Origin: Albibacterium profundi
Lineage (GTDB): Bacteria > Bacteroidota > Bacteroidia > Sphingobacteriales > Sphingobacteriaceae
Length of the DNA stretch: 64,000 bases
NCBI RefSeq assembly: GCF_042159835.1
Contig: NZ_JBBVGT010000002.1
Coordinates: 1,984,001-2,048,000, forward strand
Direction of reading: 5' to 3'
Below, piece by piece: positions 7,851-16,337 of the stretch (its first letter is position 1; the number at the start of each line of letters is the position of its first letter). Both the position numbers and the translations under genes were made by a program. Below the pieces are notes generated by a model that saw nothing but the letters and a program-made list of their open reading frames with translations, had not been told where the DNA came from and did no database searches.

Positions 7851-9153
7851 TTACAAACCATACCTTCGTCTGGTCATCTGCCTACTTGTACTGGCTTCTT
7901 TTGGTGAAGTCGTACTAGCTCAAGACCCACATATTGTTCCGCTTGAGAAATCAACGAAACCTTTGCATCTATATGTACAGTTTGAAAGCCATCCCGATAG
8001 GGAGGCAGTCATTTCTTGGGCAACCACCTTACCTGGAAAGAATCACGTATTGTATTATGACACACAGCCCCGAGATGCCAATACAAAGCAATACACCCAT
8101 CGGTTAACAAAGATTCATTCAGGTGCGTACACCCTTGAAAAGGATGAGAAACCCATGGAATCCTACTATCATCACGCATACTTGAATAACTTACAACCTT
8201 CCACTCGTTATTATATTACTGTGGAAAGCGACGGAAAGCGTTTGGGAGAATATTCATTTATCACCGCCCCGGCGGATGACAGAGACGTGATGATGTTCAT
8301 AGGCGGCGACTCTCGTCTTGGAGCCGACCGCGTAGAGGATGATAACGCACGTAGGCGTATGAACACCGTGATGCGGAAACTTTTTGAAAAGAGTCCAGGC
8401 ATTATCGCCTTGGCACACACAGCTGATTATACCAACAGTGCTCACTGGTCACAATTATACTATTGGTTGAAGGATCATTTTGAAAAAACGACCACCGCAG
8501 ACAAACGCCTCCTGCCGATATTCCCCGCCCGAGGGAACCACGATATGGATATCGGTTTCGAGGAAATGTTTTGGTGGCCGAATCGTCAAAACGACTATTA
8601 CTATACCGCCAACATCAATAAAAACACGGCTATCGTTATTTTGAACACGGAGATTAGTATCAACGGCGATCAACGCGTATGGCTAGAGAAGGAACTACAG
8701 ACCCTGCGACCTAAAAAACGCTGGCTTGGTGCGCTGTACCACCGTCCGGCGTATCCTAGTGTCCGCGCCTATGAGGACGGTGAATCAAGACGCAGAGCTT
8801 GGGTGCCTTTGTTCGAAGAATACAAATTAGATTTAGTCTCGTCGGGGCACGATCATTCTATGAAACGTACGCTACCTATCCTAAATGTCAAAGCTGATGC
8901 TAACGGCATCGTTTATATCGGTGATGGCGGCTTAGGTGTTCGCCCGCGGGACGTAGATCCAACACGCTGGTATTTGAAACCTCCAGGCGTTGCTAAATCA
9001 GTTCACAACGTCCATATGGTGGATTATGGTGCGGAACAAATCACCATTAAAGCCTTTGGGATCGACGGGCAAACACTCGATTATTTTGTAATCCCGTTGA
9101 ACCGCGCGGCAAGAGCCAAACATTACCAGAATTTATTGGATAACCCCAACTAA
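7843..9153 (+). CDS. secreted purple-acid-phosphatase-like metallophosphoesterase
   Basis: A 436-residue secreted calcineurin-like phosphoesterase. Residues 1-26 are a signal peptide ending VLAQ. Residues 40-142 form a fibronectin III-like N-terminal domain (AVISWATTLPG, then YYHHAYLNNLQPSTRYYITV), as in purple acid phosphatases. The catalytic domain carries GGDSRLG (D156), a variant second motif HTADYTN (D195), GNHDMD (231-236), LYHRPAYPS and SGHDHSM. The second motif has Ala-Asp where Gly-Asp is usual, but the aspartate is kept. The substrate, a phosphomonoester or phosphodiester, cannot be told. It overlaps the upstream membrane protein gene by 8 bp and is followed by a strong hairpin at 9188-9234, which probably ends the unit. 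Confidence 0.88.
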   Translation: MLNYKPYLRLVICLLVLASFGEVVLAQDPHIVPLEKSTKPLHLYVQFESHPDREAVISWATTLPGKNHVLYYDTQPRDANTKQYTHRLTKIHSGAYTLEKDEKPMESYYHHAYLNNLQPSTRYYITVESDGKRLGEYSFITAPADDRDVMMFIGGDSRLGADRVEDDNARRRMNTVMRKLFEKSPGIIALAHTADYTNSAHWSQLYYWLKDHFEKTTTADKRLLPIFPARGNHDMDIGFEEMFWWPNRQNDYYYTANINKNTAIVILNTEISINGDQRVWLEKELQTLRPKKRWLGALYHRPAYPSVRAYEDGESRRRAWVPLFEEYKLDLVSSGHDHSMKRTLPILNVKADANGIVYIGDGGLGVRPRDVDPTRWYLKPPGVAKSVHNVHMVDYGAEQITIKAFGIDGQTLDYFVIPLNRAARAKHYQNLLDNPN

Positions 9154-9187
9154 GTAAGCAAACCTAAGAACGAACCAATTTTCGGTT

Positions 9188-9234
9188 AAACAAATGACGA
9201 AGGAGCTTCATACAGGCTCCTTCGTCATTTGTTT
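9188..9234 (+). terminator. strong inverted repeat, probable terminator
   Basis: Two perfectly complementary 19-base arms (9188-9206 and 9216-9234) enclose a 9-base loop. The outer part is A/T-rich (AAACAAAT...ATTTGTTT) and the core is GC-richer (GACGAAGGAGC). It begins 34 bp after the phosphoesterase stop codon and is followed by a T-rich tract. It would fold in either direction, but the only gene ending here is the plus-strand phosphoesterase. Confidence 0.8.
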
Positions 9235-9452
9235 TGCTTTATTGCGTATTCGTCAGGCTATCAACTCAGAATGATCCCGTTTAAACCATATATTAAACGG
9301 AAGAGCAACGGGAGCACTACGGAAGAAATACGCGGTCAAATAGAAGAAGTTACCTTCATGATACTAATATTCAAAGGGGAATTTTAAAAAGAAAACGTAA
9401 AATATTTTTCTGTTTAAACGGTTAAGCTTATCTTGTACGTTAGACTCGAATT

Positions 9453-10616
9453 ATGATGAACATGAATGAGAAACCAAGTAACAATATCAGTCGGCGTAAA
9501 GCGCTTACTGCCGCTGCTTCCATAGCAGGACTGTCTGTAATGCCTTCGTTCGCAACCGGATCCGCTAGTGAGCAGGCAACGATTACCCAAACACCTCTGA
9601 GCACGCAATCATCACTGTACACTTTACGCAAACAAGTTTCCAGGCAGTTTACGACTTTTAATGAAAAAACGAAACAGAAAGCGATTCCGATCAAGCCGGG
9701 AGAAAAGGTTGTTTTAATTGAACATGATAAGCCTGGTATTATCAGTCGGATGTGGGTTACTTTTTCAGGATGGTTTTGGGAGAATTGGGATTTAAGAGAA
9801 GAAAAATGGCCTGATCCAACTATTTTAAAAAAACTAGTATTACGAATCTACTGGGACGGAAATGATTACCCTTCCGTTGAAGCGCCGATAGGGGACTTCT
9901 TCGGTATTGGTCATTGCGAGTTCAAGCACTATGTATCTGACTACCTCGGAATGTCAAGCGGGGGTTTTTACTCTTATTTCCCGATGCCCTTTGAAAAGAT
10001 AAGGATCGAAGTTGAGAATTTTCATGACAAATTAGAACCACATGTTTTCTTGAATGCAAACTATCAGGAAATGCAATCTTTACCCGCCGATGCTGGTCGG
10101 TTTCATTGTTTATATAATGCAGGAACGAACGAAGGTCCAGATCCGTTGACCATCATAAAAACGAAAGGAAAAGGCCACTTTGTTGGCTGTTGTTTGTCCA
10201 TGCAAAGTTGGTTGCCAAATTATATGGGTTACTTAGAGGCGCCTGAATACTTTTATATTGATACGGAAGATAGGACGAAAGCCACCATTGTAGGGACGGG
10301 CTTAGAAGATTATTTTAATGGGGGATGGTATTTCAGAGATGGGGAGTTTAACGCTCCATACCATGGAGTACCTTTAAAAGATCCGCTGCGTTCGATGATT
10401 AGTATGTACCGGTTTCACAACGAGGACGCAGTCTGTTTTGAGAAAAGTATAGAGATGGCGTTTATTAACCATAGACCATCCCGACCCTTTAAGTTTTCTT
10501 CAACTGCGTATTGGTACCAAAACACGGCGGCGCGATTAGCATTTCAACTGCCACCAAAAGATAAGCTTGTAGATTGGTACCGGATTCGAGATACAGATCA
10601 TCAATCTATTCCGTGA
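9453..10616 (+). CDS. GH172-family glycoside hydrolase (DUF2961), Tat-type exported
   Basis: A 387-residue DUF2961 protein. DUF2961 now corresponds to glycoside hydrolase family 172, whose founding enzymes act on difructose dianhydrides and arabinofuranosides. Residues 14-16 carry SRR in a Tat-like leader (ISRRKALTAAASIAGLS). The conserved core is visible: PGIISRMWVTF, SVEAPIGDFFGIGHCEF, FYSYFPMPF and the family hallmark GTGLEDYFNGGWYF, followed by PYHGVPL. The length is that of a single-domain trimer-forming GH172. The gene stands alone between a terminator and a convergent HTH gene, with no SusC/SusD partners. The specific glycan is unknown. The last codons lie within a hairpin at 10593-10628. 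Confidence 0.88.
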   Translation: MMNMNEKPSNNISRRKALTAAASIAGLSVMPSFATGSASEQATITQTPLSTQSSLYTLRKQVSRQFTTFNEKTKQKAIPIKPGEKVVLIEHDKPGIISRMWVTFSGWFWENWDLREEKWPDPTILKKLVLRIYWDGNDYPSVEAPIGDFFGIGHCEFKHYVSDYLGMSSGGFYSYFPMPFEKIRIEVENFHDKLEPHVFLNANYQEMQSLPADAGRFHCLYNAGTNEGPDPLTIIKTKGKGHFVGCCLSMQSWLPNYMGYLEAPEYFYIDTEDRTKATIVGTGLEDYFNGGWYFRDGEFNAPYHGVPLKDPLRSMISMYRFHNEDAVCFEKSIEMAFINHRPSRPFKFSSTAYWYQNTAARLAFQLPPKDKLVDWYRIRDTDHQSIP

Positions 10617-10634
10617 TTGACGATCTGTCTTTTA
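10593..10634 (+). terminator. hairpin spanning the GH172 stop codon
   Basis: Arms 10593-10606 and 10615-10628 pair over 14 positions with one A/C mismatch around an 8-base loop. They are followed by CTTTTATT. The GH172 TGA (10614-10616) lies at the start of the second arm, so the terminator, if real, is embedded in the coding end. The convergent HTH gene ends at 10632, so the hairpin could serve both transcripts. Confidence 0.5.
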
Positions 10635-10841
10635 TTCATCTTTTACAAATTCCAAAATGTCACTTGGCTGGCATTCCAATACATTACAAATTGCTTCTAA
10701 AGTGCTAAATCTAATTGCTTTTGCTTTTCCTGTCTTTAATATCGAAAGATTCGACAAGGTCAACCCGACTTTGTCAGAAAGTTCATTTAAAGATATTTTT
10801 CGTTTAGCCATTACGACGTCTAAATTTACTACAATGGCCAT
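10632..10841 (-). CDS. small HTH (Cro/C1, YozG-like) transcriptional regulator
   Basis: A 69-residue protein consisting only of a helix-turn-helix of the Xre class: KISLNELSDKVGLTLSNLSI, then TGKAKAIRFSTLEAICNVLE and CQPSDILEF. The sequence matches the YozG-like subgroup, which is nearly always encoded beside a DUF2975 membrane protein. That arrangement is seen here: the DUF2975 stop codon is 3 bp upstream of this start. By analogy it binds DNA as a repressor, and its activity may be coupled to the membrane partner, but the signal is not known. The short spacing suggests one transcript with the DUF2975 gene first. Confidence 0.88.
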   Translation of the reverse strand: MAIVVNLDVVMAKRKISLNELSDKVGLTLSNLSILKTGKAKAIRFSTLEAICNVLECQPSDILEFVKDE

Positions 10842-10844
10842 ATC

Positions 10845-11369
10845 TTAAACAGTTAAATCGTTTTCCATCTGCAGATTAGTTCCTTTTTTATATACAAGAG
10901 CTAAGAGATAAATAACACCTGCGAAAAAAAGAATTTCATTACCGCTCCAATCAATCGGAATAGAAATACCTTTCTTTGAAACCCATTTACTATATCCGCT
11001 TGCTATAATTGCAAGTATTCCTGTTCCTAACGCGGTGTAGCTAATTTTCAAAAACAAATCTGTCAAGTCATTGCCAAAGGGCTTTGATAATTTGAACTTC
11101 AAAAAGAATTTGACTACCAAGTAAGCTATATATGCTTTTAGTCCTGTTAAGAGTAGCAGTAACGAGACTGTAAGAGTATAATGTAATTTATCATAGGAAT
11201 ACAGGTCAAATAAGTTGAGTCCTAGATATAAATTTTTTGCACCTTCAGAATTAACGAGATGGCTAATTATGAATGAAGTCAAGATTGAACCTGTCTTGAT
11301 GCAAAGTCCAATGAATGCAATCCAAAAAAGGACATTCATTACCTTTAGAATAATTGAATTTGTTGTCAT
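10845..11369 (-). CDS. DUF2975 membrane protein
   Basis: A 174-residue protein with four predicted hydrophobic helices (about residues 8-32, 60-85, 108-128 and 145-162). The loop KLSKPFGNDLTDLFLKISYT matches the conserved F.KPF...n...l..iay segment of DUF2975. The family has no known biochemical activity and is typically paired with a YozG-like HTH regulator, as found 3 bp downstream. The pairing suggests that the membrane protein modulates, or is controlled by, the regulator. The gene is preceded by a roughly 100-bp A/T-rich spacer likely to contain the promoter. Confidence 0.88.
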   Translation of the reverse strand: MTTNSIILKVMNVLFWIAFIGLCIKTGSILTSFIISHLVNSEGAKNLYLGLNLFDLYSYDKLHYTLTVSLLLLLTGLKAYIAYLVVKFFLKFKLSKPFGNDLTDLFLKISYTALGTGILAIIASGYSKWVSKKGISIPIDWSGNEILFFAGVIYLLALVYKKGTNLQMENDLTV

Positions 11370-11466
11370 TTGCTTATTGTTTTAGATTTACAATGCAAAT
11401 ATCAGTAAATATTTATCGAAATACAATAAATATTTATCTTTTTTCAATTTATAATTTTAATTTGTT

Positions 11467-11796
11467 TTAATTGTTCTTAGTGCTGTCGTGGGAGGTAGAC
11501 TCCTCTTTTTTAAACCAGATATCCTGATATTCCTCGGGGCGACGTTTGAACTGTGCGTGCACAAAAGGGCAGAGGGGAATTATTTTCAAGTCGTTCTTAC
11601 GGGCATAGGATACCAATTCTTTTAACAGTAATTTAGCAAATCCACGACCCTCGTATTGCGGGTCTACTTCAGTATGGTAAACCGTTAGTCGAGGCGCATG
11701 GACTAAAATATCCATTTTACCTGCATTCTTACCATCCGAAGATAGTTGGACCTCTCCACGGCCTTTTTCATTCAATACTACATTCGTTGTTTCCAT
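11467..11796 (-). CDS. GNAT-family N-acetyltransferase (YjdJ-like, Acetyltransf_CG)
   Basis: A 109-residue minimal GNAT fold. The segment YHTEVDPQYEGRGFAKLLLK carries the acetyl-CoA-binding loop (Q/R-x-x-G-x-A variant, EGRGFA), followed by ARKNDLKIIPLCPFVHAQF with the conserved PxCxF/Y pattern of the short YjdJ/GTLF3B-like subgroup. No substrate is known for this subgroup. The last 15 residues are charged and serine-rich, and vary in the family. It is monocistronic as far as can be seen. The region upstream is a 350-bp stretch without an intact gene. Confidence 0.88.
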   Translation of the reverse strand: METTNVVLNEKGRGEVQLSSDGKNAGKMDILVHAPRLTVYHTEVDPQYEGRGFAKLLLKELVSYARKNDLKIIPLCPFVHAQFKRRPEEYQDIWFKKEESTSHDSTKNN

Positions 11797-11891
11797 ATCA
11801 GGACGTTTAAATCTGTCTGCAATTATTTATTGAACAAACTTAGGATGATGAAGTTTCGATAGCCCTCACTTAAGTTAAGAAAGCGTGTTAA

Positions 11892-12164
11892 CTATTTACA
11901 CCTATATTATTAAAAAAAAAGATACTTTGTGGCCCGAAGGAAACAAACCTATATTTATATGGGTCGGTAGGAAAGGAAGACCCCCTGGTTATCGAACGTG
12001 CAATTTCAGCCCTCAACGAGATATCTCCCAATATAAATATCAAAATAGCTCCGTCGCCCGCAATTGAACCTCACAACGAATTAGAGCAACTGTAAAAATT
12101 GTTTGAAGAAAAATGGGTGCGGAATGGTGTAATAGGACCGTCTATAGTTAATTCTCTGATTTGA
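11892..12164 (+). pseudogene. possible decayed coding fragment with an in-frame stop
   Basis: Between the GNAT gene and the membrane protein gene there is one plus-strand frame that is open from 11892 to 12162 except for one TAA at 12093-12095. Its conceptual product looks protein-like rather than random: it contains LYLYGSVGKEDPLVIERA, ISALNEISPNINIKIAPSPA and, after the stop, KLFEEKWVRNGVIGPSIVN. There is no clear start codon near 11892. The last 17 bp overlap the 3' end of the minus-strand gene at 12148. I do not recognise the family. It could be the remnant of a gene lost by deletion and a nonsense mutation. An unrelated 60-codon frame covers part of the same stretch and is not better supported. 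Confidence 0.3.
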
Positions 12165-12810
12165 ATGTTTCGATCTCTTTGTAAAATTCTAATGCTTTTC
12201 TTACAGCTTTTCCTCCTGAACCAGCAATCAGATTTTGATACCATTTTTTGTCTAGATTTTCTACTTTCTGATTTTTATAAAGCCAATAGGCTAAATAAGT
12301 AAACCCTCCTGTGAGAATAATTTGAAATATGATATAAGACACTCCGACTTGATTAGGGAACCACCGATCACTTAAATAGAAGGTAGTCCAGAACGGGAGT
12401 TGCAGTACCATAATTTTTGTGTGTTTCACAATGGAAAGTTGTAACTCCGATAGCTTTTGCTGGATTGAAGTTATGCTTCCGCTATAATTGATGTTATTTG
12501 CCCAAGTCAGATGTTTGATATAGTCAATGAAGCCTCGTGCGTTGATAAACATAATAGCCAACATGGATACGATAAAGTAGTTGGCAGCTGAAGTATAATT
12601 TGATACAGCAAAAAACAATAAATATCCCAAAATAACAAAATAAAGAATAAAGGAAACGATACCTAGTGTCTTTATTCTTTTTAAAGATCTCAAAGATGTC
12701 TGCGCCTTTTGGTTTACGACTTCAATTAATAGTTTCTGATTGATGGACAGCGATTGCTCAATTTTCTCGTTTTGAGCTTTCCATATGGTTATAAGTTCTT
12801 GATCGTTCAT
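12148..12810 (-). CDS. membrane protein, putative partner of the ECF sigma factor
   Basis: A 220-residue protein. The N-terminus (NDQELITIWKAQNEKIEQSL) is a short cytosolic amphipathic segment followed by four hydrophobic helices (about residues 47-72, 78-95, 130-150 and 157-180) and a polar C-terminal tail. Proteins of this layout are often encoded directly downstream of ECF sigma factors in Bacteroidota and presumably act as anti-sigma factors, although there is no zinc-finger (ZAS) motif or FecR domain. The start codon is 2 bp after the sigma-factor stop codon, so the genes are cotranscribed. The assignment as a regulator rests on context. Confidence 0.75.
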   Translation of the reverse strand: MNDQELITIWKAQNEKIEQSLSINQKLLIEVVNQKAQTSLRSLKRIKTLGIVSFILYFVILGYLLFFAVSNYTSAANYFIVSMLAIMFINARGFIDYIKHLTWANNINYSGSITSIQQKLSELQLSIVKHTKIMVLQLPFWTTFYLSDRWFPNQVGVSYIIFQIILTGGFTYLAYWLYKNQKVENLDKKWYQNLIAGSGGKAVRKALEFYKEIETFKSEN

Positions 12811-12812
12811 TT

Positions 12813-13334
12813 TTATCTATTATTAATCTGTTCAAACTTCTTTTTCAAGATATTTTTAATTCTGTTGATTTTGGTGGCTACATTGGTCTCAGTTATTCCA
12901 ATGATCTCGGCAATTTCTTTATAGCTCTTTTCCTCCAGATACAATAGCATCAACGCTCTGTCCAATTCTTTTAAATCCTGAATGAACTTTTGCAATAGAC
13001 TGATGTCTTCGTCTTTATCAGTTGTACTTTCGTCAGCAAAAAAGAAGATGCTTTCTGAAATAGGATTATTGATTACTTTTCTCCGAGCTTCTTTCCGATA
13101 GAACGAAATGGCTGTGTTTAAAGCAATCTGGTATATCCAAGTAGAGTATTTATAGGTTTCATCGTACCTGTCAAATGATTTCCACAGTTGAATAATTATT
13201 TCCTGTACTAAATCCTTTCTATCGTCGACGCTTTTACAATAGGAATTTGCAATCTTGTAAATAATACCTTTGTTTGACTGAACAACAGAGAGGAATATGT
13301 GAGATCTATTGATTGAATTCATATTTACTAGCAT
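12813..13334 (-). CDS. ECF-type RNA polymerase sigma factor
   Basis: A 173-residue sigma-70 family protein of the extracytoplasmic function group. Region 2 is visible in YCKSVDDRKDLVQEIIIQLW (core binding and -10 recognition), then YKYSTWIYQIALNTAISFYR. Region 4 is EKSYKEIAEIIGITETNVAT, a helix-turn-helix that contacts the -35 element. The linker between regions 2 and 4 is acidic and about 35 residues long. An alternative ATG at 13322 would remove four residues; neither start has a Shine-Dalgarno sequence. The next gene, 2 bp downstream, encodes a four-helix membrane protein that is a likely anti-sigma partner. The 285-bp spacer to the divergent DinB-like gene should carry an autoregulated promoter. 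Confidence 0.92.
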   Translation of the reverse strand: MLVNMNSINRSHIFLSVVQSNKGIIYKIANSYCKSVDDRKDLVQEIIIQLWKSFDRYDETYKYSTWIYQIALNTAISFYRKEARRKVINNPISESIFFFADESTTDKDEDISLLQKFIQDLKELDRALMLLYLEEKSYKEIAEIIGITETNVATKINRIKNILKKKFEQINNR

Positions 13335-13619
13335 TCAGCGATTTCCGATTTAAAAGGTTTGTCATGTGTTTTCTTTATTATTCGCTTAGGAAGTCAAAAA
13401 ATCACAACGACTGTTTTTTCTTTTAACGCGGTGTTAAATGATGTTACAAGTTACTATATTATATCGATTAGCTTTTCAAGCTATTGATAACATGGATCTT
13501 GTAAAACTTTTTTTATATTAGTTTGATATGGACTGATGTTTATGGATTATCGTACCATTGCCGCAAGACACTAAAACAAGCAAAGAAACGAGAGACGAAC
13601 CAATAAAATATCAAAATCA

Positions 13620-14141
13620 ATGAAAAGATCAGACATTAAAGAACTTCCAGACTATTTCGATAATTATATCAATTTAAATGAAGATACAGAGCTTACAGAA
13701 GCATTCGATAAAAGCTTAAAGCAAATTGATGATGTTGACCTTGAGCAATTAAAACGTATCGGTTTTAAGGTGTATGCGGAAGGGAAGTGGACAATCAATG
13801 AGATAATACAACATCTGACCGATTGGGAACGTATTTGGTGCTATCGGACAATGCTTGGTGCACGCCAAGAGGGTTCTGTTCCAAGCGGACATGACCATAT
13901 TGCTATGGCAGACAATTCAAATGCAAATGACTTAACAATAGAACAGCTGCTTGCCGAACTCCGTGCAGTGCGTGTGGCAACCAAAGCGATGTTTGACGCA
14001 TTCAATCACGAAGTACTTTCAGTAAATTGCAGATTCAAAGACACCCAAATGTCAGTTTTTGCAATGGGTTACAATATTATTGGACATCAACTCCATCATT
14101 TTAACGTTATCAAAGAGAGGTATGTTCCGCTGGCCGATTGA
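13620..14141 (+). CDS. DinB-like four-helix metal-binding protein
   Basis: A 173-residue protein with the DinB/YfiT-like four-helix layout. Two histidine-bearing segments are placed as in the family's metal triad: IQHLTDWERIW in the second helix and GHQLHHFNVIKERY in the last helix. Members include thiol transferases acting with bacillithiol or mycothiol and many proteins of unknown activity. The C-terminal GHQLHHF motif is typical of the Bacteroidota subgroup annotated as DinB family protein or DUF664. Divergent from the sigma-factor operon, it is preceded by A/G-rich sequence but no clear Shine-Dalgarno box. Physiological role unknown. Confidence 0.85.
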   Translation: MKRSDIKELPDYFDNYINLNEDTELTEAFDKSLKQIDDVDLEQLKRIGFKVYAEGKWTINEIIQHLTDWERIWCYRTMLGARQEGSVPSGHDHIAMADNSNANDLTIEQLLAELRAVRVATKAMFDAFNHEVLSVNCRFKDTQMSVFAMGYNIIGHQLHHFNVIKERYVPLAD

Positions 14142-14204
14142 TTTAAAATACGAGTAGGAATCAAAAGAATTTATTTGTAGATTCATCCTTATAAACCTGA
14201 ATCC

Positions 14205-15794
14205 ATGAAAAAAATAATACTCAGCCTTTGCTTAATCGTATGGCTTTCAGTCGGCTTTGCACAGGTAAAAAGCACTTCCTATTCCGGCTCCATAGACGGA
14301 TATTCACTTTCCTGGGGGTATAATACCGGAAAACTGATTGTGCATAATGTAGTCACAGGAATCGATGAGCTATATATCATTGAGATAAGCCCAGATGGTA
14401 CCTTTCACACCAACTTCCCGCTAAGGGCGCCAAAGGAATGCTATATTACTTTTCCCCTCTTTTCCGGCTATGTATATTTCGAACCCGGTGATCATGTAAT
14501 TCAACAATTCGATGTGTCAGATGCCGCGCAGGTATCCTCAAGCTTTTTAGGGGATCAAAAAACAGTCAATAATGGCTTGTATAAGGCCAGAGATGTCATC
14601 AGACTCGACTGGGATGAAATTTACGCAGCTGTCTTGAATATGGAGCCAGGACCTTATAAAGCGTATTTCAAAGCTATGGAAAACCAAGCGCTGAAGCAAC
14701 TGGGTCATTTTAGCGATGAAGGGATTTTAAATGAGAAAGCATACCGCTTGGCTTCAAACACGGTTAGATATGACATCGCAAGTCAGTTGATGCAATATAA
14801 CTGGAATCGCGAGTACGCCTACAGGAAAATTAATAAAATATCCTTCAATTCAAGAGCCCGCGAACGGGAAGAAGTAAAGTTGGAAATGTCTTATTATGAT
14901 TTTCTTAACGACATTAACTATAATGATCCGGAAAACCTGAAATCAGGCTATTATGGAGTATTCTTAAATAGGATCAAGTTTCTTGACGTCATTTATGATA
15001 AAGCAGATGTTCACGACCTATCAGTTGAAATTAAGCACCTCGAGGCACAGGACACATTAAGCAAGGATTGGGAGGAGCGTTTGCGCTTTCTCAAAGATGC
15101 CGTAAAAAACAATCGCAAAATCACGACACCAGGGAGTTTTGAAAAAGCGAGAGTAATAGTATTGGCAAACTTGATCGACAAAGACATCTCCTTGGAGCTG
15201 GAGCTCATGGAGATTCAGGATATCTGTCAAAACATGGACCTCAACAAAATGCCACTTTCTGATTCTACTATGGCCGGGATAAAATCGAAAATTAATAATG
15301 ATTTTCTATTGGACTACGTGCAAGATCTTAACAACAGTTTGCAGGAGGTCATCGCCAAAAATACAAAACAGACGGGCTATGTAAATAATCCAACCCCTGA
15401 TTCGGACAGCGACAGTCTTTTTAACAGCATCATCAGCAAATACAAAGGAAAGGTGGTGTTTGTCGATTTTTGGGCTACCTGGTGCAGTCCCTGCTTGGCT
15501 GGAATTAAGGAGATGGCTTCAATGAAAGAAGACCTGCAAAACGAAGAGATAATTTTTCTTTACATCACGAACGATTCCTCTCCGATAAACGCTTACAATA
15601 TATTAATTCCGGGAATTAAGGGTGAGCATTACCGGCTAAGCAATGATGAATTCAATCGCTTGTCGGCACAATTTTCGATAGTGGGGATTCCTCATTACAG
15701 CCTGGTAAATCGTGATGGACACGTTGTGGACAAAAATTATAAATGGCAAAACGCCGAACAGGTAAAAAACACTCTGCTAGAATTGATGAAATAG
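14205..15794 (+). CDS. secreted thioredoxin-fold (TlpA/ResA-like) protein
   Basis: A 529-residue exported protein. The signal peptide spans residues 1-19 (KKIILSLCLIVWLSVGFAQ). The middle, about residues 30-400, is a long helical and beta region without a motif I recognise. The C-terminal 130 residues are a TlpA/AlkC-type thioredoxin domain with the active-site motif WCSPC in VVFVDFWATWCSPCLAGIKE and the cis-proline region SIVGIPHYSLVNRDG. It probably reduces or isomerises disulfides in the periplasm. Such large TlpA-like proteins with an N-terminal DUF4369-type or uncharacterised domain are common and multicopy in Bacteroidota. It follows the DinB-like gene by 63 bp on the same strand. Confidence 0.88.
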   Translation: MKKIILSLCLIVWLSVGFAQVKSTSYSGSIDGYSLSWGYNTGKLIVHNVVTGIDELYIIEISPDGTFHTNFPLRAPKECYITFPLFSGYVYFEPGDHVIQQFDVSDAAQVSSSFLGDQKTVNNGLYKARDVIRLDWDEIYAAVLNMEPGPYKAYFKAMENQALKQLGHFSDEGILNEKAYRLASNTVRYDIASQLMQYNWNREYAYRKINKISFNSRAREREEVKLEMSYYDFLNDINYNDPENLKSGYYGVFLNRIKFLDVIYDKADVHDLSVEIKHLEAQDTLSKDWEERLRFLKDAVKNNRKITTPGSFEKARVIVLANLIDKDISLELELMEIQDICQNMDLNKMPLSDSTMAGIKSKINNDFLLDYVQDLNNSLQEVIAKNTKQTGYVNNPTPDSDSDSLFNSIISKYKGKVVFVDFWATWCSPCLAGIKEMASMKEDLQNEEIIFLYITNDSSPINAYNILIPGIKGEHYRLSNDEFNRLSAQFSIVGIPHYSLVNRDGHVVDKNYKWQNAEQVKNTLLELMK

Positions 15795-15848
15795 AGCGGT
15801 AGGCTGTTTTATTCCTTTGATTTTCTTTTATTTAAAAATGATAGACGT

Positions 15849-16337
15849 TTACTCTACCGGAGTTTTGACTACAATAATGGAAACTGCATCAACGCTCTCA
15901 TTCTCATCGGAGAGAGTCTGCAGGGTTCCATTTTTCCAATACGCGGCTTTACTTTTACCACCAACTGTCCATACTCGTCCCGCTACGTATACATCATCCC
16001 CATCCACCGCGATACCCCCTGCGTATGCACCGTCATATTCGTCTAGATCTAGGGCTACAGCCATTCCATTTTTCCAATATTTGGCTATTGAGGATTCGCC
16101 TAGCACGGTTTCCGTCCCCGCTATGTAAACATCTCCTCGATCTACTGTTATAGCCGTTGCGATTGTATTTGCACTTTTATTTGACAGGGCTACAGCGTTT
16201 CCGTTTTTCCAGTATTTAGCGACAGAATTTGAACCGTTCCATTCAGTTCCAACGACATAAACGTCGTTCCCATCAAGGGCAATAGCATATGCAACACCAT
16301 TCGCACTCAAAGTGTTAAGTGCTGCTCCGTTTTTTGA
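15849..16337 (-). pseudogene. 3' fragment of a beta-propeller repeat protein, 5' end lost
   Basis: About 163 codons of a protein built from repeats of roughly 48-52 residues. Each unit contains DVYV(V/A)G, then A(K/A)YWKNG and an A..I.VDGDDVYV step. Three units are visible: DVYVVGTEW...AKYWKNG, DVYIAGTET...AKYWKNG and DVYVAGRVW...AAYWKNG. Related Bacteroidota proteins are secreted lipoproteins with a signal peptide and more repeats. Here the upstream half is missing. The frame continues past 16337 only into sequence that encodes the recombinase in another frame, and the expected YWKNG at the junction reads YSKNG. The C-terminus (stop at 15849) appears natural. It is a remnant, not an intact gene. 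Confidence 0.7.

Noticed and set aside
11885..12067. 60-codon plus-strand frame
   Set aside because: Its composition is not protein-like, and another frame of the same stretch looks more like decayed coding sequence.
13335..13619. Possible RNA or short gene in the 285-bp spacer between the sigma factor and the DinB-like gene
   Set aside because: Only a weak imperfect hairpin (about 13463-13489) and short open frames are present; nothing supports a gene beyond divergent promoters.
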